From CAYOXX01 sp964408025 (GTDB taxonomy: Bacteria > Acidobacteriota > DATKUA01): a stretch of 53,052 bases of DNA. Below the pieces are notes generated by a model. That model had not been told where the DNA came from. It ran no database searches and saw only the letters and a list, made by a program, of their open reading frames with translations. This document shows positions 28,526 to 37,398 of this stretch, piece after piece. The DNA lies in NCBI GenBank assembly GCA_964408025.1, contig CAYOXX010000010.1, forward strand, positions 1 through 53,052, in the 5' to 3' direction. The position numbers and the translations under genes were made by a program. How positions within the stretch are numbered: position 1 is the first letter of the stretch; each line of letters opens with the position of its first letter.

Positions 28526-30634
28526 ATGCCGCGCTTGAGCCTGAGAGCCAAGGTACTGATCTTCACGATGGCGATCATCGCCATCCTGCTGGTCACCTCG
28601 CACCTGGTCACCAGCACCCTGGTGGCCAACAGCCTGCGCGACCAGCTCGAGCGCCGCGCACTGCACGCCGCCGAGAGCCTCGGCGAGTGGATCGCCACGC
28701 GCAGTGAGCGGATCGGCGCCAGGGCGCAGATGCTGGCCTCGTCCGACTGGCTGCACTCGGCCGTCGACTGGCGCGACCCGAGCTGGCTCGGCGCGGTGCT
28801 GCGGCAGCAGCTCCCCCGCATCGGCGAGCCGGAGGTGCTGATGATCGAGAGCACCGGCGGCGGCTGGGTCTACACGGTGGTCGAGCAGCCGCTCCGCTAC
28901 GGCTCCGGCCTGCCCCGCCGGGCTTCCGAGCTACCGGAGCAGCGCTGGATGGAGGGGCTCGCCGAGGCGGTGCCCGACGCCGACCAACTACTGCTGACCG
29001 TCAGCGTACCGGTGCGCACGCAGAGCGAGGTGCTCGGCCTGCTCACCATCGGCTCCCGCATCGACGCGGCCGCCGTCGACGACATCCGCTACGTCTGCGG
29101 CTGCGACCAGCTGAGCCTGTTCGTCGGCGGCGAGCTGCTGCTGACCTCCTTCCCGGAGGAACTGAGGGAGGACGCGGCCGCCGGGCTGCCCGCCGCCGGC
29201 CCGCAGCGGCAGGGCTCTTTCTCCACCCAGGTTGGCTCGGAGGAGTACCTGACGCGGGTCCGCCCGCTCGTCTCCTCCGCCGGCGAGGAGGTGGCCCACC
29301 TGCTGGTGCAGTTCTCCGACCGCGAATCGCGCAAGCTGCTGGCCGACATTTCCAACGCCCTCAACCTCAGCGCGCTGGGAGCCTTCATCGTCTTCAGCGT
29401 CCTCAGCGTTTTCTTCTCGGGGCGGGTGACGACGCAGCTCAAGGTGCTGGTGGACCACGTCTCGGCCCTGGGCGAGGGCCGCTACGAGGAGCCGGTGCGT
29501 GTGGCGGCCCGCGACGAGGTGGGGCTCCTGGCCGACTCCTTCGAGGAGCTGCGCGTCAAGCTCCGCCAGCGCACCGAGGAGCTGCAGCGCAGCGAGGCCT
29601 TCCTCAGGCGGCTGGTCGAGGGCACCACCAACGCCATCTTCACCCTGGACTCCGAGGGGCTTCTAACCTTTATGAACCCGCAGCTCGCCGAACTCACCGG
29701 CTTCGCCGACGAGCGGCTGCTGGGCACGCCGCTAGCCGAGCTGGCGGACCCGGCCGAGCGCGAGCGCACCGAGGAGACCATCGCCAGCGTGCTCGAGCGG
29801 GGGCTTTCGGTCGGCGGTCGCGAGCTGACACTACGCCGCGCCGACGGCGGCTCGCTGATCGCGCTGCTCAGCCTGGCACCGCTGGCCCCGCGCGAGGAGG
29901 GCCGGGCGGCGGTCGGCGCGCTGGCCGACATAACAGAGCTCAAGAAGCTGGAGGACCAGCTGCTGCGCAGCGAGCGCCTGGCCTCGATGGGGCAGATTGC
30001 CGCCGGCGTCGCCCACGAGATCAACAATCCGCTCGGAATCGTGCTAGGCTTCACACAGGACCTGCTGGCGGCCAGGGGCGACGACGACCCCGACAGCGAG
30101 CCGCTGCGGGTGATCGAGCGGGAGACGACGCGCTGCGCGCGGGTCGTCAAGGACCTGCTGGACCTGGCGCGGGCCGGCGAGGCCAAACAGGAGCCGCTGG
30201 AGCTCGAATCGCTGCTGGACAAGACGCTGAAGCTGTTTACCATACACCTCCGCGACGGCGACATCGGCCTGGAGACCGACTACGCAAGGGTCCCCCCCGT
30301 GCTAGGAGACGAGCAGCAGCTGCAGCAGGTCTTCATGAACGTCATCCTCAACTCCATCCACGCCATGGACGGGGGCGGGACCCTGCAGGTGGCGCTGCGC
30401 CCCGCCGCCGGCGTTGGCGCCGAGGTGCGGATTGAGGACAGCGGCTACGGCATCGGGCGTGATGAGCTGAAGCACATCTTCGACCCGTTCTACAGCTCCA
30501 AGCGCGAGGCGGGCTCCGGCCTGGGGCTGTTCATCGTCCACCGCCTGGTCGACGCCCACGGCGGTCGCGTGGAGATCGAAAGCGAGCCCGGGCGTGGGAC
30601 GGTTTGCACCATCACTCTGCCGGCGGCCGAGTGA
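28526..30634 (+). CDS. Sensor histidine kinase (dCACHE-like sensor, HAMP, PAS)
   Basis: A 702-residue inner-membrane kinase, partner of the sigma-54 regulator that follows 13 bases later. Membrane segments at about 12-34 and 270-292 flank a periplasmic sensor. Then HAMP (VTTQLKVLVDHVSALGEG), PAS (LVEGTTNAIFTLDSEGLLTF and a second half near 460), HisKA with H497 in GVAHEINNPLG, and an HATPase with the N box VFMNVILNSIHAMDGG, G1 DSGYGIG and G2 GSGLGLFIV. All active-site parts are intact. The ATG at 28526 follows GGGAGG; an ATG at 28486 would add 13 Arg-rich residues. The signal sensed is unknown. Confidence 0.9.
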   Translation: MPRLSLRAKVLIFTMAIIAILLVTSHLVTSTLVANSLRDQLERRALHAAESLGEWIATRSERIGARAQMLASSDWLHSAVDWRDPSWLGAVLRQQLPRIGEPEVLMIESTGGGWVYTVVEQPLRYGSGLPRRASELPEQRWMEGLAEAVPDADQLLLTVSVPVRTQSEVLGLLTIGSRIDAAAVDDIRYVCGCDQLSLFVGGELLLTSFPEELREDAAAGLPAAGPQRQGSFSTQVGSEEYLTRVRPLVSSAGEEVAHLLVQFSDRESRKLLADISNALNLSALGAFIVFSVLSVFFSGRVTTQLKVLVDHVSALGEGRYEEPVRVAARDEVGLLADSFEELRVKLRQRTEELQRSEAFLRRLVEGTTNAIFTLDSEGLLTFMNPQLAELTGFADERLLGTPLAELADPAERERTEETIASVLERGLSVGGRELTLRRADGGSLIALLSLAPLAPREEGRAAVGALADITELKKLEDQLLRSERLASMGQIAAGVAHEINNPLGIVLGFTQDLLAARGDDDPDSEPLRVIERETTRCARVVKDLLDLARAGEAKQEPLELESLLDKTLKLFTIHLRDGDIGLETDYARVPPVLGDEQQLQQVFMNVILNSIHAMDGGGTLQVALRPAAGVGAEVRIEDSGYGIGRDELKHIFDPFYSSKREAGSGLGLFIVHRLVDAHGGRVEIESEPGRGTVCTITLPAAE

Positions 30635-30647
30635 CGGGGAGGAAGCG

Positions 30648-32012
30648 GTGAAAGCCAGAGTATTGGTGATCGACGACGAGCCGAACATGGTAGCGCTCTT
30701 CAAACGCTTCCTAGCGCGCGACGGCTACGACGTAGTCGGCGCCGGCGACGTCGCCGCGGGCGTCGAGGCGCTCGCGCGGGAGGTCTTCGACATCGTCGTC
30801 TCCGACCTGGCGTTGCCCGACGGCTCCGGGCTCGACCTGCTGAAGGCCGCGCGCGCCGGCCAGCCGCATGCGCCCTTCATCCTCATCACCGCCTACGGCA
30901 GCATCGAGAGCGCCGTAGAGGCGATGAAGCTGGGCGCCTTCGACTACATCACCAAACCGTTCCAGAACGAGGAGATGCGGTTCCTGATCGAAAAGGCTAT
31001 GCACCACAGCAACCTGCAACGGCAGGTGCGCCAGCTCCGCCGCGAGGTGGACGAGCGCTACGGCTTCGGCAACATCGTCGGCAGGAGCAAGGAGATGCGC
31101 GCGCTCTTCGCGCTCGTCGAGCGGATCGCCGACACCGCCAGCACCGTGCTGATAACCGGCGACAGCGGCACCGGCAAGGAGCTCTTCGCCAAGGCGATCC
31201 ACTACAACTCGGGGCGCCGCGAGGGCCCCCTGGTGGCTGTCGACTGCAGCGTCATCCCCGAAACCCTGATCGAGAGCGAGCTCTTCGGACACGCCAAGGG
31301 GGCCTTCACCGGCGCCCACAGGGCCAAGCGGGGGCTATTCGCCGAGGCCGACGGCGGCACCCTCTTCCTCGACGAAATCGGCAACCTGCCGCTGGCCATG
31401 CAGGCCAAGCTCCTGCGGGCACTGCAGGAGCGCGAGATCAAGCCGGTCGGAAGCAACGAGACGCTCAGGGTCGACGTGCGCGTCATCGCCGCCAGCAAGG
31501 ACGACCTGCGTCGAGCCGTCGACGAGGGCGCCTTCCGCGACGACCTCTTCTACCGCCTCTCGGTCATCCCCATGCGCATCCCGCCGCTGAGCGAGCGCCG
31601 CGAGGACATCCCGCTGCTCGCCGACCACTTCCTCGACAAGGTCTGCCGGCGGAACAAGCTCGGGAAGAAAGAGCTCGAGCCGGCCCTCATCAGCAAGCTG
31701 ATCGCCTACGGCTGGCCTGGCAACGCTCGCGAGCTGGAGAACGTCATCGAGCGCATGGTTCTGGTCAGCGACGGCGACACTATCGGAGCCGACCTGCTGC
31801 CGCCCGAGATCGCCGCGGAAGCTGGCGCAGGCGCGCCACCTGCGGCGGCCGGCACTGACAATACACTAAGCGCGCGCGTCGCCGGCACCGAGCGCGAGAC
31901 AATCATCGAGGCGCTCGAGCGTGCCGGCGGCAACCGCACCAGGGCCGCCAAGCTGCTCGGCATCTCGCGTGCTGGCCTCTACAACAAGCTGAAGCAGTAC
32001 GGCATTGACTAG
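30648..32012 (+). CDS. NtrC-family sigma-54 response regulator
   Basis: A 454-residue three-domain regulator. Receiver with phospho-acceptor D53 (VVSDLALPDGSG); AAA+ domain with Walker A GDSGTGKE near 170, sigma-54-contacting loop GAFTGA at 218-223 and Walker B GGTLFLDEIG; C-terminal Fis-type HTH (GGNRTRAAKLLGISRAGLYN). It should activate sigma-54 promoters when phosphorylated by the kinase encoded just upstream. GTG start at 30648 with GGGGAGG at a good spacing. Targets are not known; the sigma-54-like site before flgF is one candidate. Confidence 0.93.
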   Translation: MKARVLVIDDEPNMVALFKRFLARDGYDVVGAGDVAAGVEALAREVFDIVVSDLALPDGSGLDLLKAARAGQPHAPFILITAYGSIESAVEAMKLGAFDYITKPFQNEEMRFLIEKAMHHSNLQRQVRQLRREVDERYGFGNIVGRSKEMRALFALVERIADTASTVLITGDSGTGKELFAKAIHYNSGRREGPLVAVDCSVIPETLIESELFGHAKGAFTGAHRAKRGLFAEADGGTLFLDEIGNLPLAMQAKLLRALQEREIKPVGSNETLRVDVRVIAASKDDLRRAVDEGAFRDDLFYRLSVIPMRIPPLSERREDIPLLADHFLDKVCRRNKLGKKELEPALISKLIAYGWPGNARELENVIERMVLVSDGDTIGADLLPPEIAAEAGAGAPPAAAGTDNTLSARVAGTERETIIEALERAGGNRTRAAKLLGISRAGLYNKLKQYGID

Positions 32013-32022
32013 GTAACGTGCC

Positions 32023-32904
32023 TTGGCGGAAATCGAGATCGGGCAGAGCGTGGCCGGCCGCTGGCGGGTCGTGGTGCGGCTCGAGGACAGGCCGGTCGCC
32101 AGCTACAGGGTCCGCGACGAGGAGGGCAACGACGCCGAGCTCCTACTGACGCCGCCCGACGCCGACCTCGAACGGCGCATCGCCGCCGTCTCCGGGCTAC
32201 ACCATGAGCACGTTTTGGCGGTCCTCGACTCCGGCCGCTGGGGTGGACGCCCCTACCTGGTGCGGGAGCTGGTTACGGGGCAGAGCCTGCACGACTGGCT
32301 GCGACGCCGGAGGCGCCTCGAGTACAAGCAGGCGCTGCTGATCGCCTGCCAGCTCTGCTCCGTTTCGACCGCGGCGGCGCAGGGCCAGGCGGGGGCGCCG
32401 TTTCTCACCCTGCGGCCTGCGACGGTGATGATCGGCGCCGACGGCCTCGTCAAGGTCGATCCGCTCGGCCTGGCGGCCGGCGAGGACGACGACCTCTACC
32501 TCTCGCCGGAGGAGCGGCGGGGTGCCGAGCCGAACCAGAGAAGCGACCTCTTTCGCATCGGCCTCATACTGCACCGGATGCTGCTGGGGCGGCTGCCGCG
32601 GCGCGACGGTAAGGGCAGGTACATGCCGACGCCGCCGAGCGAGGAGGCAGGCGAGCTGTCGGCGGAGCTCGACGAGGCGGTTTTGAGAGCGCTGGCCGAG
32701 GACCCCGCCCGCCGCTTCGCAGACGCCGAGGAGATGATGCGCCAACTCTACCTCCTCTACGCCCACCGCCCGATGCCGGTCTCCGCACGACCTCCGAGCT
32801 GGTACGAGGACCGCCGTTTCTGGCTCTACGTCGCCGTCGCTCTCGGGAGCCTGGCGGTCATCCTAGCCATGGCGACCGGCATGATCCCCTTACCCCTCCC
32901 ATAA
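32023..32904 (+). CDS. Membrane-anchored Ser/Thr pseudokinase
   Basis: A 293-residue protein with the fold of a Hanks-type kinase but lacking catalytic residues. The beta-3 lysine position falls in DAELLLTPP without Lys. The catalytic loop HRD-x-KPxN is FLT-L-RPAT (residues 127-134) and the metal-binding DFG is DPL (146-148). Structural parts remain: YLSPEERRG for the P+1 loop, then RSDLFRIGLILHRMLLGRLP. A single membrane helix lies near the C-terminus (about 267-289) after a basic patch, with almost nothing outside. It starts at TTG 32023, ten bases after the regulator's stop, so it is likely co-transcribed. A signal-scaffold or inhibitory role toward the two-component pair is inference. Confidence 0.75.
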   Translation: MAEIEIGQSVAGRWRVVVRLEDRPVASYRVRDEEGNDAELLLTPPDADLERRIAAVSGLHHEHVLAVLDSGRWGGRPYLVRELVTGQSLHDWLRRRRRLEYKQALLIACQLCSVSTAAAQGQAGAPFLTLRPATVMIGADGLVKVDPLGLAAGEDDDLYLSPEERRGAEPNQRSDLFRIGLILHRMLLGRLPRRDGKGRYMPTPPSEEAGELSAELDEAVLRALAEDPARRFADAEEMMRQLYLLYAHRPMPVSARPPSWYEDRRFWLYVAVALGSLAVILAMATGMIPLPLP

Positions 32905-32924
32905 CGGCACTGGAGACTCCTCGC

Positions 32925-34109
32925 ATGACTTACATGACCCACCTCGAATGCACCCGCTGCGGCAGCCGCCACGAGCCGGACGAGCTGCACAACCTGTCGC
33001 CCTGCTGCGGCGCGCCACTGTTTCCTCGCTACGACCTGGCGGTGGCGCGCGAGCGGTTCAAAAGAGACGAACCGGCCGCAGGACCTTCGAACCTCTGGCG
33101 CTACCGCCCCCTGCTGCCGGTGCGGCGGGACGAAAATATCGTCAGCCTCGGCGAGGGCTTCACGCCGCTTATCCGAAGCCGCCGCCTCGGCGTTGAGCTG
33201 GGGATGGAGCGGCTGATGATCAAGGAGGAAGGGCTCAACCCGACCGGCTCGTTCAAGGCACGCGGCCTGGCGACGGCCGTCTGCCGGGCCAAGGAGCTGG
33301 GCGTCGAGACGGTGGTCATACCCTCGGCCGGCAACGCCGCCGGCGCCATGAGCGCCTACGCCGCCGCCGCCGGCATGAGGGCGATAGTCTTCATGCCGCG
33401 CGACACGCCCTCCGACTTCGTCTTCGAGTGCAGGGGGTTCGGTGCCGAGGTCCACCTGGTGGACGGCCTGATCACCGACTGCGGCAAGATCGTGGCGGAG
33501 CGCAAGGAGCGCGAGGGCTGGTTCGACCTCAGCACCTTCAAGGAGCCCTACCGCGTCGAGGGCAAGAAGACGATGGGCTACGAGCTGGCGGAACAGCTCG
33601 GCTGGCGGCTGCCCGAGGCGATCATCTACCCGACCGGCGGCGGCACCGGGCTGGTCGGCATGTGGAAGGCGTTCGCCGAGATGGAGGAGCTTTGCTGGAT
33701 CGGCCCGCGGCGGCCGCGGATGATCAGCGTCCAGAGCGACGGCTGCGCACCGATAGTGAAGGCTTTCCACGAGGGGGCCGAGGAGGCGGCGCCCTGGGAG
33801 AACGCCCGCACGCTGGCCAGCGGCCTGCGTGTGCCGGCGGCGGTGGCCGACTTCCTCATGCTGCGCGCCCTGCGCGAGAGCGGCGGCACGGCAGTCACCG
33901 TCAGCGACTCCGAGATGCTCGATGCCTCCTGGGAGATGGCCGCCAGGGAGGGAATCCTGCCCGCGCCCGAGGGCGGGGCCACTCTGGCGGCACTGAAAAA
34001 GCTGCTCGCGGAAGGGGCGGTAGCCCACGACGAGGAAGTGGTGCTGTTCAACACCGGTAGCGCTTACAAGTACCAGGACAACATGCCGTTGGATCGGGCA
34101 GATGGGTGA
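32925..34109 (+). CDS. thrC: Threonine synthase
   Basis: A 394-residue PLP enzyme converting O-phosphohomoserine to threonine. An N-terminal zinc-ribbon-like part with C9, C12, C27 and C28 (CTRCG, CCG) is common in this subgroup. The PLP Lys is K111 in NPTGSFKARG; the phosphate-binding loop is near PSAGNAAGAM and a second glycine loop in YPTGGGTGLVGMW. Full-length. ATG at 32925 has GGAG upstream. The end overlaps the endonuclease V gene by eight bases. Confidence 0.92.
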   Translation: MTYMTHLECTRCGSRHEPDELHNLSPCCGAPLFPRYDLAVARERFKRDEPAAGPSNLWRYRPLLPVRRDENIVSLGEGFTPLIRSRRLGVELGMERLMIKEEGLNPTGSFKARGLATAVCRAKELGVETVVIPSAGNAAGAMSAYAAAAGMRAIVFMPRDTPSDFVFECRGFGAEVHLVDGLITDCGKIVAERKEREGWFDLSTFKEPYRVEGKKTMGYELAEQLGWRLPEAIIYPTGGGTGLVGMWKAFAEMEELCWIGPRRPRMISVQSDGCAPIVKAFHEGAEEAAPWENARTLASGLRVPAAVADFLMLRALRESGGTAVTVSDSEMLDASWEMAAREGILPAPEGGATLAALKKLLAEGAVAHDEEVVLFNTGSAYKYQDNMPLDRADG

Positions 34110-34848
34110 CGAGGGGCCTTCAGTACAACCTTCCCTTTTCGGGCCGCAGCTCGAGCGAATGGGATTACAAATCGGGCAACTGCATTCGTGGCAGATCAGC
34201 TACCGCGAGGCGGTGGCGCTCCAGCGGCAACTCAGGGACAGGCTCATCGAGCAACCGGTCGAAATCGACTCGCTGGACACTGTGGCCGGCGTGGATGTGT
34301 CGTCCTCCCTCGGCTCCACGCTCATTCACGCGGCGGCGGTGGTCCTCGATCTGGAAACGATGGAGCGGGTGGACAGCGCGACGGCCTCGGTCGAGACCCG
34401 CTTTCCCTACATACCCGGACTGCTCTCCTTTCGCGAGGGGCCGGCGGCGCTGGCAGCGCTGGGCCAGCTCTCGCTTGTGCCCGACGTCGTTATCTTCGAC
34501 GGCCATGGATACGCCCACCCCCGCCGCCTCGGCCTGGCAGCCCACATGGGACTCTGGATCGGCATGCCGAGCATCGGTTGCGCTAAGACGCGCCTGGTTG
34601 GCGAGCACGAGCCGCCAGCTAGGAAGCGCGGCGAATGGACGCCCTTGCTGGACGCCGGCGAGACGATAGGGGCGGTGCTCACCACCCGCGAGGGTGTCAA
34701 GCCGATTTTCGTCTCCCGCGGACACCTCTGCGACCTCGAATCAGCCATAGCCGTTGTCATGGCCGCCACCGGCCGCTTCCGCCTGCCTGAGCCGACCCGC
34801 CGCGCACACTCCCTCTGCAACGAGGTCCGCAAAGCCTCCAAGGATTAA
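34102..34848 (+). CDS. nfi: Endonuclease V
   Basis: A 248-residue DNA repair enzyme that nicks one base 3' of deaminated adenine (hypoxanthine). Catalytic acidic residues are D65 in AGVDVS, E112 in PYIPGLLSFRE and D133 in FDGHGYAHPRR; the last two are strong family motifs. It is about 25 residues longer than E. coli Nfi at the N-terminus; an in-frame ATG at residue 20 would restore the usual length, so the start is uncertain, although the ATGGGTGA overlap suggests translational coupling. No operon logic with threonine synthesis is evident. Confidence 0.92.
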   Translation: MGDEGPSVQPSLFGPQLERMGLQIGQLHSWQISYREAVALQRQLRDRLIEQPVEIDSLDTVAGVDVSSSLGSTLIHAAAVVLDLETMERVDSATASVETRFPYIPGLLSFREGPAALAALGQLSLVPDVVIFDGHGYAHPRRLGLAAHMGLWIGMPSIGCAKTRLVGEHEPPARKRGEWTPLLDAGETIGAVLTTREGVKPIFVSRGHLCDLESAIAVVMAATGRFRLPEPTRRAHSLCNEVRKASKD

Positions 34849-34870
34849 TACAACTTGGGCTTCCGGACGT

Positions 34871-34899
34871 TTGACAGCCGCGGTCGCCGTCGCTACGAT
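34871..34899 (+). promoter_or_regulatory. Sigma-70-like promoter for ispD-ispF
   Basis: TTGACA and TACGAT are separated by 17 bases. The -35 is perfect and the -10 matches at four of six. The ispD start codon is 33 bases further on. Confidence 0.6.
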
Positions 34900-34931
34900 G
34901 CGGGGCTCAGCTCACCGAGGGGGGAATAGCG

Positions 34932-35633
34932 ATGCGTGAGATACCGTTCTCGGCCGTAATCCCCGCCGCCGGCCCCGGCCGCCGCACCGGCGAGAAGGTG
35001 CCGAAGCCGTGGCTCGACCTCGAGGGCGAGCCGATGGTGGTGCGCACGCTGCGGAGTTTCGTCGGCGTCGCCGGCCTGCGGCGCGTTGCGCTGGCGTTGA
35101 TGCCCGACGAGCTCGACGAGCGCCGCCGCGAGCTGGACCGCTGGGAGCTGCCGCTGGAGCTGGACTTTTGCCCCGGGGGCAAGCTGCGGCAGGACACCGT
35201 GGCCGCGGCCCTCGAGCTGCTACGGCCGCAAGACGACGAGATGATCGTCATCCACGACGCCGCGCGGCCATTCGTCACACCGGAGCTGATCCTCGAGGTG
35301 GTGCGTAAAGCGGCCGAATGCCAGGCCGCCATCGCCGCCGTCCCGGTCAGCGACACGATCAAGGAGGTCGACAAGGTCGGCTTCGTGCGCAGCACGCCGC
35401 CGCGCCGGCACCTCTGGCACGCGCAGACGCCGCAGGCGGTGCGCGCCGGCGTCCTCACCCGCGGCCTCGCCCTGGCGCGAGAAAGGGACATCGAGTTGAC
35501 CGACGACGCCAGCGCCGCCGAGCTCATAGGCTTCCGCGTCGCCGTGGTGCGCGGCTTCGAAAGGAATTTCAAGATCACAACCGCCTCCGACCTCGCCTAC
35601 GCCCGCTTCCTGCTGCGCGAGGGGGCGGAGTGA
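34932..35633 (+). CDS. ispD: IspD, MEP cytidylyltransferase
   Basis: A 233-residue enzyme of the non-mevalonate isoprenoid pathway joining CTP to 2-C-methyl-D-erythritol 4-phosphate. Nucleotide-binding start SAVIPAAGPGRRTGEKVPKP, then IVIHDAARPFVTPELI near 112 and LWHAQTPQAVRAGVL near 160, plus TDDASAAELIGF, cover the active site. The usual KQ pair after the glycine loop is KP here. It overlaps ispF by four bases (GTGA), so the two are translated together. Confidence 0.95.
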   Translation: MREIPFSAVIPAAGPGRRTGEKVPKPWLDLEGEPMVVRTLRSFVGVAGLRRVALALMPDELDERRRELDRWELPLELDFCPGGKLRQDTVAAALELLRPQDDEMIVIHDAARPFVTPELILEVVRKAAECQAAIAAVPVSDTIKEVDKVGFVRSTPPRRHLWHAQTPQAVRAGVLTRGLALARERDIELTDDASAAELIGFRVAVVRGFERNFKITTASDLAYARFLLREGAE

Positions 35634-36103
35634 ACGTCCGGGTCGGCCTCGGCTGCGACCTCCACCCGCTGGTCGAGGGTCGGCGGCTGGTGCTGGGCGG
35701 CGTCGAGATCGAGCACGAGCGCGGCGCCGCCGGCCACTCCGACGCCGACGCCGTCGCCCACGCCGTTAAAGACGCCCTGCTGGGGGCCGCGGCCATGGGC
35801 GACATCGGCACGCACTTCCCCGACGACGACCCGCAGTACAAAGACGCCGACAGCATCGAGTTGCTGCGCCGCGTCGTCGAGATGCTCGAGGCCGAGTCGT
35901 GGGAGATCGGCAACGTCGACGTCACCGTCATCCTGCAGCGCCCCAAACTGGCGCCCTATATACCGGAGATGAGAAAAAACCTCGCCGCTGCGCTCGGCAT
36001 CGACGAGGGCAGCGTCTCCATAAAAGCCAAGACCGGAGAAGGACTCGGGCCCGTCGGCCGCGAGGAAGCCGTAGCCGCCCATGCCATCGCGCTACTTTAT
36101 TAG
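35630..36103 (+). CDS. ispF: IspF, MECDP synthase
   Basis: A 157-residue enzyme forming 2-C-methyl-D-erythritol 2,4-cyclodiphosphate, the step two after IspD. GTG start at 35630 gives the standard N-terminus VRVGLGCDLHPL with zinc-binding Asp and His, then GAAGHSDADAVAHAVKDALL with the third ligand His, MGDIGTHFPDDDPQYKDADS, and the C-terminal SIKAKTGEGLGPVGREEA. Complete. The GC-rich sequence ends abruptly at its stop; AT-rich DNA begins in the next bases. Confidence 0.96.
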   Translation: MNVRVGLGCDLHPLVEGRRLVLGGVEIEHERGAAGHSDADAVAHAVKDALLGAAAMGDIGTHFPDDDPQYKDADSIELLRRVVEMLEAESWEIGNVDVTVILQRPKLAPYIPEMRKNLAAALGIDEGSVSIKAKTGEGLGPVGREEAVAAHAIALLY

Positions 36104-36233
36104 TATTTATCTTTATTTAATCTTATTATATTCATTATTTTAAATAATAAAGAATTAATACTATCTCAATTTAATAATTATTTTAAATTTAGTTAATCTT
36201 ATTCTATTAGCATCTCATATATTAAAAAATCTT

Positions 36234-36674
36234 CTATTCTTCATCACTAACTAACTGTCCTAGTGGTGGTAAAACTATCGTATCAATACCAAGTCTATTC
36301 GATATATTACTAATAAGTTCTCGTACGTATGGCCAAAAGTGAATTACAAATAGATTTTTCTTTAGATTATTATACAACTTTTTATCTAATTCTAACTTAT
36401 GACAATATACAGCCTCAATTGCGCAATAAAGTTCAAATATTTTTGAATTTTCTGAATGTGTTTTTTCTTTAGAAATATTTATTATCACCTCCAATATGAC
36501 TGAAGTCTTGAATTGATCTTCAAATTCTCTTCTTTTTCTTCCCCATCTGTATTTTATTTTTAAAGGTAACGACTCTTCAATACTATATAACTCATCTCTA
36601 GTCATCACTTTTATAGATCTTAATCTAATATCTTCTATTTCAAGAGATCTCAAAAAATCTACTCTTTTTGTCAT
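36234..36674 (-). CDS. SecB-like chaperone of a toxin-antitoxin module
   Basis: A 146-residue protein that reads as a SecB-family chaperone. The pattern FLRSLEIEDIRLRSIKV at the start corresponds to the first SecB strand, KTSVILEVIINISKE to the central strand, and HFWPYVRELISNISNRLG with VLPPL to the SecB helix LFPYARECITSMVSRG and its NLAPVNF end. Canonical SecB carries unfolded precursors to SecA. Here the gene is the third in a run after a toxin and antitoxin, 15 bases from the antitoxin stop, and has island composition, so a dedicated antitoxin chaperone (as Rv1957 in the M. tuberculosis TAC) is the likely role. GGTGG precedes the ATG. Assignment from reading, not from a search. Confidence 0.75.
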   Translation of the reverse strand: MTKRVDFLRSLEIEDIRLRSIKVMTRDELYSIEESLPLKIKYRWGRKRREFEDQFKTSVILEVIINISKEKTHSENSKIFELYCAIEAVYCHKLELDKKLYNNLKKNLFVIHFWPYVRELISNISNRLGIDTIVLPPLGQLVSDEE

Positions 36675-36689
36675 CTTATATCCACCATT

Positions 36690-37349
36690 TCACGCTGCTA
36701 ATTGAACTCCTGAATAACCAAATCTACTAATAGCAACACGTTGCACTTCACTATCATTACATGATGATAAGTCATTTTCAATTGAGTCATCCATCAGTCT
36801 TTCCCAATTTGTAAAATCTATTACTAAAGAATCTGAATATTCATATATAATTTCTCTATATTGTAATTCAACACTTCTCTTTATTTCAATGTCAATTGTA
36901 ATTAATTCATACTCGTTTGAAACACTTGATAAATCAATATCTGGGAAAAACTTCTTAACTAGATCAGGATCTTCATCAACAAGATCTAAAACTCTATAAT
37001 CTCTATCTACAGCGAAGTCCTGCGCAGAAAGATCTTTTTCCCATCTGGATATTGTATTTTCATCCTTTTTTAATAATCTTCCTAGTTTAGCTTTCGAATA
37101 GTTAATCTTATTTCGTATTCTTTGTAATTCTTGGCTGGACAACAAATCGTTATCTTTTCTCCAAGAATTCACAAGCTTTGAAGAAACAATCTGCGATTGT
37201 TCTCCAGTTAAAAACGCTTCTTTACAACTAGCACACTGCATAGCATTATATTCAATTTTATATTTACTCCCACGATAGTTCATAATATCAGTGAGAGTAA
37301 CTAGTTCAAATATGTTTGAAGCACAATTACTACAATAACGATCCGCCAT
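36690..37349 (-). CDS. MqsA-like antitoxin with long C-terminal extension
   Basis: A 219-residue protein. The ATG at 37349 is chosen over one at 37406 because AGGAGG lies seven bases before it. Residues 1-45 form a zinc-binding domain with C6/C9 and C39/C42 in CxxC pairs, as in MqsA. Residues 72-107 form an HTH (LQRIRNKINYSKAKLGRLLK, then ENTISRWEKD). E. coli MqsA ends near 131; here about 85 more residues follow, rich in Tyr, Phe, Ile and acidic residues, and the protein ends GVQLAA. In TAC systems such an extension makes the antitoxin depend on the chaperone. Its role is to neutralise the toxin and repress the operon. Confidence 0.8.
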   Translation of the reverse strand: MADRYCSNCASNIFELVTLTDIMNYRGSKYKIEYNAMQCASCKEAFLTGEQSQIVSSKLVNSWRKDNDLLSSQELQRIRNKINYSKAKLGRLLKKDENTISRWEKDLSAQDFAVDRDYRVLDLVDEDPDLVKKFFPDIDLSSVSNEYELITIDIEIKRSVELQYREIIYEYSDSLVIDFTNWERLMDDSIENDLSSCNDSEVQRVAISRFGYSGVQLAA

Positions 37350-37398
37350 TTTGCTCCTCCTGACAGCAATCTTATTCATTCTCTTCACAATAGCAAAT

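Noticed and set aside
36104..36233. Possible integration site or small RNA in AT-rich spacer
   Set aside because: Only low-complexity A/T with a short ATTATT/AATAAT inverted repeat; no tRNA fragment or direct repeat partner was seen at the other border.
36234..36674. Housekeeping SecB for protein export
   Set aside because: The gene has island composition, is coupled to a toxin and antitoxin and diverges from canonical SecB; a dedicated TAC chaperone fits better, though export activity is not excluded.
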